NCBI GenBank assembly: GCA_948470475.1
Contig: OX419345.1
Location: forward strand, 15,779,170-15,843,169
From: Galaxea fascicularis
Lineage: Eukaryota > Cnidaria > Anthozoa > Scleractinia > Euphylliidae
DNA length: 64,000 bases
Direction: 5' to 3'
Part shown: one piece after another, positions 34,086-57,500 of the stretch
How positions within the stretch are numbered: the stretch's first letter is position 1
How the letters are laid out: the number at the start of each line of letters is the position of its first letter
Program-made: the position numbers and the translations under genes
The notes under the pieces: model-generated
Database searches by the model: none
What the model was told of the DNA's origin: nothing
What the model saw: the letters and a program-made list of their open reading frames with translations, nothing else

Positions 34086-34717
34086 TTCTCCAAGGTGAAA
34101 ATTATCTTGTCCCTAAGCACAGGGGCACAGGGTACACCCTCTTGGAGGCTATGGGGGATGTTTCTACTGAGCATCCTAGATTAGTCTTATGCCTGCAACA
34201 AGTTATTTTCTACAGCCCACCTAAATGCACTATACAAATATCACATCGTTGCCACCATTGTTAACATTTTATCAACATGATAATTTATCTTTATTATTGT
34301 TGTTCCTATTATTAACATTTAGACTTAAAAAAAAGACACCAATTTCTGTAGTGGGTAATCTTACAATAAAACAAAATTAACACCAACCTTTCATCTTTTA
34401 TAAAACATACAGTATTACATTTTGGATCATGGAGGGTACTGGTAACATACATTGTATCTGTAAGTCCTACAGTGTGTCAGGTTACAAACAGCAAATGTAG
34501 TAATTATTGCGTTCAAGATTGGTTTTGAGCATGTACATGAAATACCGAAGTTCTACCTTTCAAATTGGCTTTTCAAACGTTTATACCACTACTGATGATA
34601 ATGCATTTCAGTATGGGGATTTTCAACAATTGTATAACTTTCAGTGATCCTGACCAGTGATGGTGAAAGAATTGACATTGCTTTGAAACACTGCTAGAAA
34701 TCAAGTCTTTGAATTTC

Positions 34718-34915
34718 TTAGTAACAAAGAACAGCAATGTTTTCCCTACACTTCCAAACGAGGAGGTGATTCACCCAGTTACCTCATCTGAATAGTTTTC
34801 TCAGTTACCTGAGGCTTTTACTTCTGACTGTCACTTTCTTTAAATATTATCTTGGACTCCCTCTGCAGCTAATTCAGCATGAGCCCTATCTTCTTACATG
34901 GGGTCAGAACATCTG
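34718..34915 (-). pseudogene. Decayed tandem duplicate of the Deltex terminal exon end
   Basis: TTTCTCAGTTACCTGAGGCT, TACTTCTGACTGTCACTTTC and a CTTGGAC..CCT.TGCAGC stretch at about 34799-34885 match the same order of motifs at 35015-35100 (TTTCTCAGATTCCTGAGGTG, TACTCCTGATTGTCACTTTC), which contains the true stop codon and last codons of Deltex. The upstream flank (TTTCTTAGTAACAAAG against TTTCTTGGTAACAAAG) is duplicated too. A unit of about 210 bp was duplicated and the distal copy has drifted. Confidence 0.65.
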
Positions 34916-35035
34916 GCAACACCCATTTCTTGGTAACAAAGTATAGCAAAGATTACAGAATGCTTCAAAGATGTGAAGTGATTCATGCACTCAGTATGTT
35001 CACCTTTAAACTGTTTTCTCAGATTCCTGAGGTGT

Positions 35036-47004
<11,969 letters not shown>

Positions 47005-47349
47005 TCCAAGAGAGGGAACAAAACACTACAACACCAGAAAAATGAAAACAAACGAGTCTCTTCTTTTCCCGCCTGCAGTGCTAAGAAACCGCGCCTGACT
47101 GGAAAAACATATCAATAGACGACCATTATTTATTGGTTACATTAGGAAGATCTAAACCAATGAAGAGTCTTCTTTTATTAGCGATGATGACGTAGATCTT
47201 ATTGTGACGAATACGTTCGCTATTTGGATTCTGCTGCTCGTGGCAACGGGAAAGCAGCCATATTGAAAATATGGTCAACTAAATTGGGGTTTGGTTTTGC
47301 GTGTTTATATCACTGTTTTACTGCTACTGATTGCAGAGTAGAGTGAGGG
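47005..47349. promoter_or_regulatory. Bidirectional promoter region between Deltex and CCDC92
   Basis: The two start codons are 345 bp apart on opposite strands, so both promoters and 5' UTRs must share this stretch. It contains two CRE-like TGACG cores (TGATGACGTAG near 47186 and GTGACG near 47203) and a CGTGGCAACGGG stretch resembling an RFX half-site. No TATA box was seen. Confidence 0.6.
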
Positions 47350-49443
47350 ATGGCCGGAACTCTAGCTCAGGCTCGTGTGCAGCTTCAAAACGCTGAAAGT
47401 TCTATTCTTTTTATGCAACAAGAGCACGCGAAAACACTGCAAGGTCTCTACGCCGAGATCAATAAACTTCAAAAGAAATGCGGAGGTATGAACAGCTTTT
47501 AGCCGAAAGTTTTACGTCTGATTTAGTAGAAATGACATTTATTTTTATTTTCTAGAACTCACTTTCAAATTGGCGATGAATGCCACTAGTTCCGATGGCG
47601 GTGAAGGTAGGTTTTTGACGATTTTGTTGCGACATTCGATTTCGTTTTCTATTTCTTATAAATTAAATACGCGCCTTTCGTCGGGAACAGATGTTTTCCC
47701 TTGTTTCCTCAAATAAATTATTCTGCCTGTATAAACCACTTTTTAAAAACATTAATTATTTATCATCCTCGGGGGAATCCCGTTGATATGTTTGATGAAA
47801 TTTTGGTGTACTTTTCCTTACGTGAACCCGTCTTGTTGACAGCTCAACCTCTTAAATTTTATTGTAGCTCAGCAGAACCGGGAAATGTTCGAGTGATTTT
47901 CCAAGACTTTTTGTTTGGGTGAAAGATGTGGGAAAATTGCCTTCAATTTAGCTCTCTAAATACGTTGAATTTTCAAGAAAGTGTGTGTAAATTATTTTTC
48001 ATAAGTAAATAGACGTTTATTTTGTACACATTTTGGAGGCAGATGTAAGTGATTGGTGCTGTCGCTATGGATCCCACTTACAATGTCTGGCGTATCTTGA
48101 CTAGTCCTTTAATCTAACACCATCAAACTTCATTGTAATCCGGTACATTCTAGATGCTCTCTCTCTCTTGATTTTTTTTGTCTTAAAACATGGAGATTAT
48201 CTGCCCATTATTGGTGTCACAGTGACAAAATGTTAAAAGTAACCCTACTCTAGACCGAAGAAGTACCATTCTTAAAGTTCTGTTTAGCTGCACTCTGGTA
48301 AATGATTTTATCTCCAGAATTAATTTACACTTAATATCAACTCTGATCTAAAAACACAATGCTGTTAAAAACAAAAAGTAGAAATGATTTAATATCCCTG
48401 TTTATTACTTTGTTTTAGTTGCAGCCCAAGTCAAACAGAGCTTGGATGAGTCACAAAAAGTTCTTAATGATTTAAAAACTGAGAACATTGAACTTAAAGG
48501 TATCATTGAAGTAAAGAATAAAAGAATTGTGGTACTTGAGGGTCAGCTCAAAACATTGGACCAGAAGTACATCAAAGACTTATCAGACAAGGAAGCTAAT
48601 CTAGCAGCTGTAGTAAGGGAATTAGAAAAGAAATCAGACACTGTTGCTTATCTTACTTCGCAACTTCACAGTACTAAACTACGGCAGTCTGGAAGGCATC
48701 ATCAAACCAGGCCTTCAAGTGTTAAGAAAACTAAAGAAATTCCACTGGAAGCCAAGGAGGCAACAGCTGAAGGTACAGCTACCAGCTATCAAAATTCATC
48801 CACAACTGAGGAGTCTGCAATAGTGTTATCAAGGACTCCTGTGCCGCCAAGGGAAGGAACTCCTTCATCTGTTCAGCGGCGGTATCGACGATCAGTAACG
48901 TCTCCAGCTCCTCAGGAAGTAAAATCATTAAATGGTAAGATGAAGATGTCAAGAGCTGTGGGAATACAAGCATCTCCAAATGAGATTCAACTCAATGTAG
49001 CACCTGTAAAATCCAGTAAAGGAATGCCAACACGTCCAAAACGAGCTTCATCTCCTTCAAGACCAGGGCTAGGAATTTCCAAAGGCTTACAGCGATCCAC
49101 TGGCAAGGATAGACCCCTGCCTGATGATTATGTGGAGTTCCTAAAAACTGGCAGCAGGCCTGATCCTCAGGTTGTTGTACGAGCTGCTCCTGAACCCCTT
49201 CCTCCTATTTCTGCAAACGAGAGACTTGCAGCAACACCAAAAACTCCATACACAGGACGTGTGCAAATGAGCCGGGGACACTCGTCACAAGGAGTGCCTG
49301 CAGCTATTTATACTGTTGCCCACGAAGGAGATGGCCCTGTGGCACTAGAGGATGTTGGAAAGATTATTGTGTCACCACTGAGTTCACCCGAGAAGGGATG
49401 GCGGCATAAGCAACAGTCGCAACAACAAAATGGACCTGACTGA
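47350..49443 (+). CDS. CCDC92: Coiled-coil domain-containing protein 92 (CCDC92-like), 3 exons
   Basis: Exons 47350-47485, 47556-47606 and 48419-49443, with GT-AG junctions in frame, giving 403 residues. The N-terminal ~125 residues form a coiled coil: MAGTLAQARVQLQNAESSIL, LFMQQEHAKTLQGLYAEINK, and the late AYLTSQLHSTKLR motif. These correspond closely to vertebrate CCDC92, which is reported at centrioles and the ciliary base. The remaining two thirds is Ser/Pro/Lys-rich and probably disordered. The start codon has a good context (GGGATGG) and follows the bidirectional promoter with Deltex. Assignment comes from the coiled-coil region; the tail is not diagnostic. Confidence 0.82.
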
Positions 49444-51517
49444 TTTAAAAGCGCGTCGCTTTTGTGTGAACATCCCCTGAAGTGTGCCAAAAAAGGTTCA
49501 ATTTCAACATTGAAAATAGTAATATTGCATTCATAATCTGTAAATAGTACATGTACAACTTTTAGTCTTTCTCTTTGTTTGTGATCTATTTTAGAGAAAT
49601 AGTCTTAAAACAAATTTGTTCAAAGTTTATGATGTACAGTCATATAATGGTAAATCAAAGTTGACAAATGCTTCAGGTTGTAGAAGCAGAGTGAAGAGAT
49701 GTTAATCCTTCTCCTTTTATTGAAGATAAATTTCTTGCAGTCATGTCAGAATCCTGTCAGCTGTTTTTAACACAAAAATTCTCTGTGGCCATTTCCAGTC
49801 AAAGACATAGGATTTGAGCAAATGTAAATTAACCAAGCTTAGATAAAACCAATGTTAAGTCTTAACGTGTATGAGGCTGAAAATTAAGTTATTGCAAGAA
49901 CGACAAATGTTTGTAAAAATGCACAGTAAACTTACTTTGTAGAATGAGAACATTTGTGTAAAAGAATCCTGAGTGTGTGGCATAGATGATGATATTATAA
50001 TGAATTTGGAGGTTGTATTTAAATTTAACAAACCAACTTTCCTGAAAGTTGTATAATACATGTCCTGTGGTTTTCTTTTTCCAGAGCTGTTGTGAATTTT
50101 GTTGTTGTTCCTTTGCGTTCGCTAAAACTTACATGTGATTTCTAAGATAACAAATTATCCCAAAATATGTCTTGCTGTTATATTCTTCTTCCTTTGCTCT
50201 CTTGCTGAATTTTTTGAGCACCTTGGTCAGCTTTTGCTACTACCAAGGGACCGGTCATTATTTAGTTTGGCCAAGAAGTTGTGGCCTCCCCTTCTCAGGG
50301 GTCCAAAAAAAACTCTGACCCTTCCTCCTTACTCCATTAAAAAATACTGGTATCTACCCTAAAAGGCATTTTTTTAAAATTGGCCCTTCCCAAAGTGAGG
50401 CTAAAAAAAATAGTGACCATAACTCCCCCAAATGTAGTAGGCCTCTCCCCCCTCCCGCTACATAATGACTACTCCCTAACTCGCCACTTTTCAACCACTG
50501 ACTACATTGTTCTAACCTTTGTCATAAATGAATCTTCCATCACTTGGTGAACATATTAACTCTATAAGCCCTGATATCAGTATGTATATTCTCCACACAC
50601 TATTCTCCATACATTTTCCATGGTATTGATGTGAGAATTCATAAAACAATCAAGACCATATTTGTCAATTGCTTCCATTTTTCTCGCAACCCAACTGAAA
50701 TATATTGAACCAACGGAAAAGAAATAAATAAACCAGAACTGAATTTGGATTGAGTGTCATTGAAGTATGATTTTCAAAAGTCCTGTCCGAGTAACAGAGG
50801 ATATTTTCAGGGACTGCACGGAGGAGGGGCCAGGGGAGCCAGTTCCCACCCCACTTCTTGTGGAAAAAATGAATTTAGCAAAATACATTCCAAAAATGAA
50901 GATGAAAGTGATCGGCTACAGCTGGCGGACCTCACGGGAAAAAATCCAAATTTACGACTGTCGTTTAACTATTTTTAAAGTCAGCCCCTACCCCTCAGGC
51001 AGGAGTGGCACCCGCGGGTCCTGATTTTAACCCATGGTTCTTCAAAGAAAATGTCCACTGTCCACTTACAGACCAGAATCTCGGAGTAACTCTCTTCTGT
51101 TTTCTCGATTCCACAGAGTTCACCAGTTGTAATTAAAACATTTGGAGTTATAACATGGTATACGTGTAAACTGGAAGTGATCAGCATTGCTGGGGACAGC
51201 AAAGATACTAAGGAAAGTACTGTTCCTGTAAGAAGAAGGAAAAGAGAGACCTGGGACCCATCTCAAATCTGTGTAGTCAAGCAGGTGCTCTATTAATTGG
51301 GGAGACTGTCAAATTAAATTAACTCTAAATCAACTCAATTCAAATGCAATATTAAGCTGAATAATTATTGTTTTCCTGGTCAACACGTTGAAGAAAAAAC
51401 ACAAACCAGTGGGGTTCCACCTGTGGTTCCCGGTAAAAAAAAAAATCGTGAAAAAGACTGGTACAAAGTTGTTACCCACACTCCTTTGCTGTTGCACATG
51501 CTTTGCAAGGAAACAAA
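49444..51517. other. Intergenic DNA between CCDC92 and PRPF19
   Basis: It begins with the CCDC92 3' UTR. Homopolymer and pyrimidine-rich stretches at 50280-50460 look like repeat remnants. An 85-codon plus frame at 50767-51024 has no recognisable domain. The PRPF19 promoter lies at the right end. Confidence 0.5.
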
Positions 51518-54500
51518 ATGGCGCTGTTCTGTTCAAGTAAGTGTAGCTCATTATATAGTTAAATTACATTGCTTTTAGCAGTGGTTGATCGTGTTTTCGT
51601 TTCTTCGCTCAAGCGCTAAAATAGCTGCGCTTTTGAGTCTTTTATAATTCGCGCTTATATTTTGCAATGGGAGTACTTGATAGTCGAAAAATCATACAGG
51701 ATCTGTGTTCGTTTGTCACTGAAGAGCGTCGGTTTGTGTTGCACGCCGATCAATGGTGTTAATATGTGCAATGTACAGTTTGGTAAATACACGACTGCGA
51801 GAAACTTGAATTATCTGTTGTTAACAGTGGTTACGCCGCAGAAATAGATCGATCAGGTTTGATTTGTGCAACTTGAAAGTTATGGAGCAAAGAGTGTATA
51901 CAAAGCTTTGATGCTTGTTGTTGATCGCAGAAGATCGATTAACTCTTTGAAATAGAACATTTTGGTTTCATGGAAGCTTATTGTCCGATTATCTGATGAA
52001 AGACAGTCAAGGAAAATTGTTTGTGCTTGCTGGTCCATGCTCTAATCCCAGATATATGATTTCTAGTATGATTTTGTTTATAGACCATTAGGGACGGTTC
52101 ATTATTTATGGGGATGACCGGGTCGGATAAATTGAAATAACTTCTCGTTTTTTTTCTAATGCCCGTCACACTATCACGTCAGAATTTCTAAGCCCGTCCT
52201 GATTTATTTTCAATTTTTCAAAGCCCGGTCAATGTAATTAATATTTTATTTGACGAAGAATTATGACTATGCATAAACAGTATAAAAGTCGCTTTATGTA
52301 TTACAACATGACTTGTTTAATAACAAATTGTTTCCGGCAATTTGGGTACATCGCAACAAAGGAGATGATTCCGGTGGAACACAGCCATTGAAAAGTACTT
52401 AATTAAATGTCACGAAAGAGGTTAGTTGTAAGCTGGAGCTATAGAATTCAGCTTATCATTAAATTACATTTCAATGGCGACAACCGGTATCAAAATACGC
52501 TTGCGTTTGCAGCTACTGGCTACATTAAAATCAAGCAACGTTCGTAAATTGAAAATATAAATAGTTATATAAAAATATAAACTTGACCTATTTACAAGAT
52601 TTTTAATCTATACTTAACAGTACCAGAATCAGTAGGCCTTGGCATAGATGCGGGTGTCAATGATTGTTTGATGATTAAATCATTCGTCTCTTCTCAAAAA
52701 CATCACAATGATGATCAAAACACTTTAATTCGTACAAGTACCTTCATGTTGCCACATTCTCAGCACCCAATCGTCTCGTTCAACCCGCATTAATTTGCAT
52801 ACGACGTTTGTTTTCGCCAAATATGGGCATTGTTTTTAGCTCATAGCTCATAGCTCATACGAATTCTGTCCAAGAGGGAAAGGTGCAATGAGGTTATCCC
52901 TATGTGAAGCACCAACCCAAGGTCAGCACTAAGGGTGGTCGCAGCCAGGGTTCGTTACGCCCCTAGTGGTTCTTTAGCGTCCCACAGAAATTAATTGTGG
53001 AGAGTTGTGAGATGGGACCTCCGGTTTATCGTCCTTATCCGAGAAGACTAGAAAGTCTAACCATTTGCAGATGTCATTGCAAAGGAAGCACTTTCTCCTC
53101 AGTTATTTAAAGACCCTGTGTTGGTCCAGCCGGGGCTTTGAACCCACGACCTCCCGCACGGTAGTCCGGCGCTCTACCAACTGAGCCAACCGGTCGGCGG
53201 TTTTTCCACAGTCACAAATGTAAACAAAACGTTCATTTCGTGATTCGAAGTCGCGACGGTGTAAAGCAACAGCGACGACGACGGTAACGAGAACGCCACA
53301 AAACAATGGGATTAATGAGCCAAAACAATACTTTGCACATCCGTTTTACATTTTGGTACATTACTTTGCCGTCCTCTGCAAAACAACCCAGAAAACAACC
53401 ACGTGAAATGACCACATTTTAGGTTTTCTCGAGAACGTGAGCGCATGACGGCAAGTTTTCCTTTCATTATCTTTGCTTTAACACCGTTCACAGTAATTTA
53501 GACCCTGGACAGCTCGCCAGCATTTTTCACGTTAAGCGAATTGGAATAATCGTGAAAGAGTTACAAAAACGAGAAGTCATATTTTGAAATGACGTTCTCG
53601 TTGCCGTCGTCGTCGTCGTTGCTTAAGGTCCCTATTGATAACGTTGAAACGTTTTATACTATTTAAACCCAAAATAACGTAACAACGTAAAGTATTAACT
53701 TGAAGTGACAAATGTCATAATTAATTGTTAAAGGACTTTTTTTCAGAACCCGGTCCTTTTGCCCTTTTAAATCTTCATAGCCCGTCGTTGCCAGAAGAAA
53801 ATTTTTTATGACCCGGTCATTTTTTATCCGACCCGGTCATCTCCATAAATAATGAACCGTCCCTTATTGTCTGGCGTGGGGTATCCAGGATATTCCAGGG
53901 AAATCAAAAGGCACGATTTCCATACAGCCCCATACATTCACTATACATGCATTTTGTGACTCAAACGCTATTCGTTAGCGGAACAGGGTTAGTATGGCAG
54001 TGATCGATACATGTATAATTAATGGATGGGGCTGTACGGAAATCTTTCCAATCAAAACACAATCATTTGCTGCACGTTAATTATTTTATTCTTTGACTTA
54101 CCCATTTTAACACATGTACCCTTTTTGTATAGTTAGTAATGAAGTCCCAGAGCACCCATGCGTCTCACCATCATCTAACTGTGTGTTTGAGAGGCGGCTG
54201 ATTGAAAAGTATATTGCTGAAAATGGTACTGACCCAATCAGTGGGGATCCCATGTCAGAGGAACAGTTGATCGATATTAAAGGTAAATCATTATTAAGAA
54301 GAGTTTATGGTTTATGTAGTTTACACAGATTGCACATATTCTAATTTCTTAATTGAAAAGATTCAGCTGTGCATTTCACCTATGAAGATAGCATTGTCAA
54401 AATGTCTGCTGTTTATGGATATTTAAGTAATATTTTCTTCCACCATTTTAGTGAATCCTCTTGTGAAACCCAGGCCTCCCTCAGCAACAAGTATTCCAGC

Positions 54501-57500
54501 TATCTTGAAAGCTCTTCAGGATGAATGGGTAACTGATTTTAACTTTTGAAGGATTCCTTCAGTGAAGGTGTACCGGTAGATATATAAGACTAACTAGCAG
54601 TAATCACAGATTATAGAGTGCGTTCAATGTTAGAGGGACTTACTGTATGCTTTGCCGTGGAACTTTGAGGCTGGGTAAGTATTATATTGAATAGTCCTTT
54701 CGAGATTGATGTTATTTAAACGTTCATTCGGGCTCACCAGGAGCTTGTTCGCAGGCTACTATGAGGTTAACATTTATTGAAATCTGACGGAATTGTTTAC
54801 CACTCCAGCGTGTTCTGTGTTGTCAGTCTAGCGCTGGATGTTAAATGCGCTCAGCTACAACGTATGCAGGAATCAAAGAAAATTCGAACGAACGTTCAAA
54901 TAACATCATACTCAACAGGACTAGTCAATGTAATACTTACCCAGCCTCAAAGTTCCACGGCACATACAGTAAATCCTTGAGTAAATCCAACGCTGCTGAG
55001 GTATCGAGAGCACATGGAAAGAAAGTCCGAAGTTGACATAGCCTGCTCACATATTCACATGTTTGTCATATCTCACATCACATGTCTCATGAGCACATGT
55101 TTGTCACTTCACATGTCTCACATATCTTAATTGCGTTACCAGTTTACTGGCCGTGACATACCCCAGCAAAAATCAAACGGGGTGGCCATTTTGGTGTCCT
55201 TACAGGAATGTGGATTTTCCAGAATATAACCTTACACAGGCATACCAACTCCTGAAAGCCACAGGCCAAAATTAGGCTTGCGTTCCACTTCGTTGAACGC
55301 AATAATATTAATGCATGTACTATTGATGTATATGTTTTCAGGATGCCTGTATGTTGCACAGTTTTACTTTAAGACAACAGCTTCAAACAGCTAGACAAGG
55401 TAAGTTTTTTTTTGTGGTGAAAGCCCTTCTGGGAAGGCTTTCGCCACTATGTCATGGCGTTGAGTGAGTGAAAGTGTAACCATCTATATTGTCTAATACT
55501 GGACAAATGTCTATTTCACAGATTAGGTACATTAATTGTCAGAAATAAACTCTATTTGTTACCCAATTTATTTTTTTCAAAGCACAATATCCTTTTGCTT
55601 TTCTATTCTACAGCCTGAGCCACATGCAGTCATAGACTGGTTATTTTTAAACATGTTGTAGGAAACATTCACCTGAATTTTCTAAAAATAATTTCCACCC
55701 TCTCATAATAATATAAGTATGTAATATGTAGTTCACAGCTCCCCTGTGGAATGTCAGTGAAAATTGCAAGGGGGAGGGGGTGACAAAAGCAAGAGTTTTA
55801 AAAGTAAAGTATAGGGATAAATATTGGAATTTTCAGAGGGGTGGTGGGGTGCAAACCAACAAACCTTCTATAAGAGGGGAAGGGGGTATTATTCTGGAAC
55901 CACACACTAGTCATATGGTGGCATTTTTACCTACGTGTATGATCAGCTGGGTAATAGCAGTGTTACAGAAGAGCTCTTATCAGTGACAGTCTTGAAAAAC
56001 ATAGTTATTAATAATAGTTTTTTATGAGTGGAGTTGAGAGTGAACTTCTTATGTTCAGGGGCATCGGTTTTAACTCAGAAATTTGACAAATTACCAATTT
56101 GAGAGTTATAGGGATGAGGCTGATTTCACTCCTGTGCTCCTTCCGTGATTATCCATTGACCAAAACTTTGACCCTAGAAGAAAATAAGCGTGCATAAGTA
56201 GTGTTTTCAATAAGGGCAGGCGGCCGGCGAAACTTGCTGTCTACTTCACATGATTTCACCGCCTACTTTGATTAAGAACTTACCTCAAATGTTATGGAGC
56301 AAAGTTGTACCTTCTGCACCTACTCCTAAACTTTTGCCACCTACTCTGATTCTTATTGAAAACCCTGGATAAGTATAATGCATACAGTATGTCACTCTTT
56401 TCTGTTGAAGCTTTCAGTAACAAAGGAATCCAAAGTTCGGTGGCTCATTAGATAGCCACTTTGCTCTTGTTAAGTGATTAAGCTATAATGTCTTGTTTAT
56501 TTCAGAATTGTCACATGCACTCTATCAGCATGATGCTGCTTGCCGTGTTATCGCCCGTTTAACAAAGGAAGTGACTGCTGCCCGTGAAGGTTTGTTCAAC
56601 AACAGTTACTATTTTTCCTGTTTGATGGAACTGATTTGATAATCTTAGGACTCTTAATACTGACTGAATTTTTCTTTTTCTATCAGCTCTGGCAACTCTC
56701 AAACCACAAGCTGGCATGGCTGTTGTTATTCCAGCAGCCGCTCCAGCACAGGTATTGAACACCATTAACCCTGTAAACACTAAGATCAAAATTGAAATTC
56801 TCATTTGTTGCCCCAACACATTTCCTATAGAAGTAGTTGGGAGAAATATGTTAAAAATATTATCAGGCAAATTCATCTTGTGTGATCCTGTCCTTAATTC
56901 TCGTGACCACTCTGTTTTACAAGGCCTTGTTTTTACAAGGAGAAATTTGATGCTGATCACTCATAGAGCTTAAAGGGCTAAGGACAAATTAATTTTAATG
57001 CTGTTAAATGCGATATTTAGTAAATTAAATCTGAAAGAAATGATTGGGGGTTTACTTCACCACTGTACAGCTGGTGACCAGTTGGTCAGCCCTCATTCTG
57101 TAACCCTAAACATGGGATGGGCGACAGAGTGTCACCAGAAGCTGCTTTTGATGTCGTGGTTCCAGAGAATATCCATATCCCCAAACAAAGGGTTTTTGGT
57201 CCCCACCCCCACTACGCCTCCAGAAATTTCAATTTAGCTCCATACTTCTTTAAGAACTCACTTTACCACCCCCTCCTCCTTGGAATTTCCATTACCCTGT
57301 GTAGGGGAGATATGGATATTTTTCAGTAACTGCACATTCCTCTATGAATGAGGATCACAAATATTAAAGTGTTACTATGATCAAAAAATCATTTTCTTTT
57401 TTTCTTCAGAGTTTGAAAGCGTGTTTGCTTAACACCTGACTGGCAAAATTTTGAGCTTTGATTTTTATCCAAAGGTTGTCGATTTCGAGTATAAGGTTTG

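Larger units (their letters stand above)
33275..35035. other. Intergenic DNA between ASPHD-like gene and Deltex 3' end
   Basis: It holds a G-rich simple repeat (33526-33545), a MITE split by a LINE-like tail (33787-34085) and a decayed duplicate of the Deltex terminal exon (34718-34915). No intact gene was seen. Confidence 0.55.
52091..53863. mobile_element. 1.77-kb non-autonomous DNA transposon, PIF/Harbinger-like, in PRPF19 intron 1
   Basis: The terminal inverted repeats start GGGACGGTTCATTATTTATG at both ends (right end read on the minus strand), continue GGGATGACCGGGTCGGATAA or with one mismatch, and are flanked by the 3-bp duplication TTA (52088-52090 and 53864-53866). TWA target sites are typical of PIF/Harbinger. 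There is no transposase frame. Subterminal CCCGGTC motifs recur near both ends. A SINE (52905-53200) and a MITE (53261-53630) are inserted within it. Confidence 0.78.

Noticed and set aside
50767..51024. 85-codon plus-strand open frame as a gene
   Set aside because: No domain, no supported splice continuation, and it lies in repeat-like DNA between CCDC92 and PRPF19.
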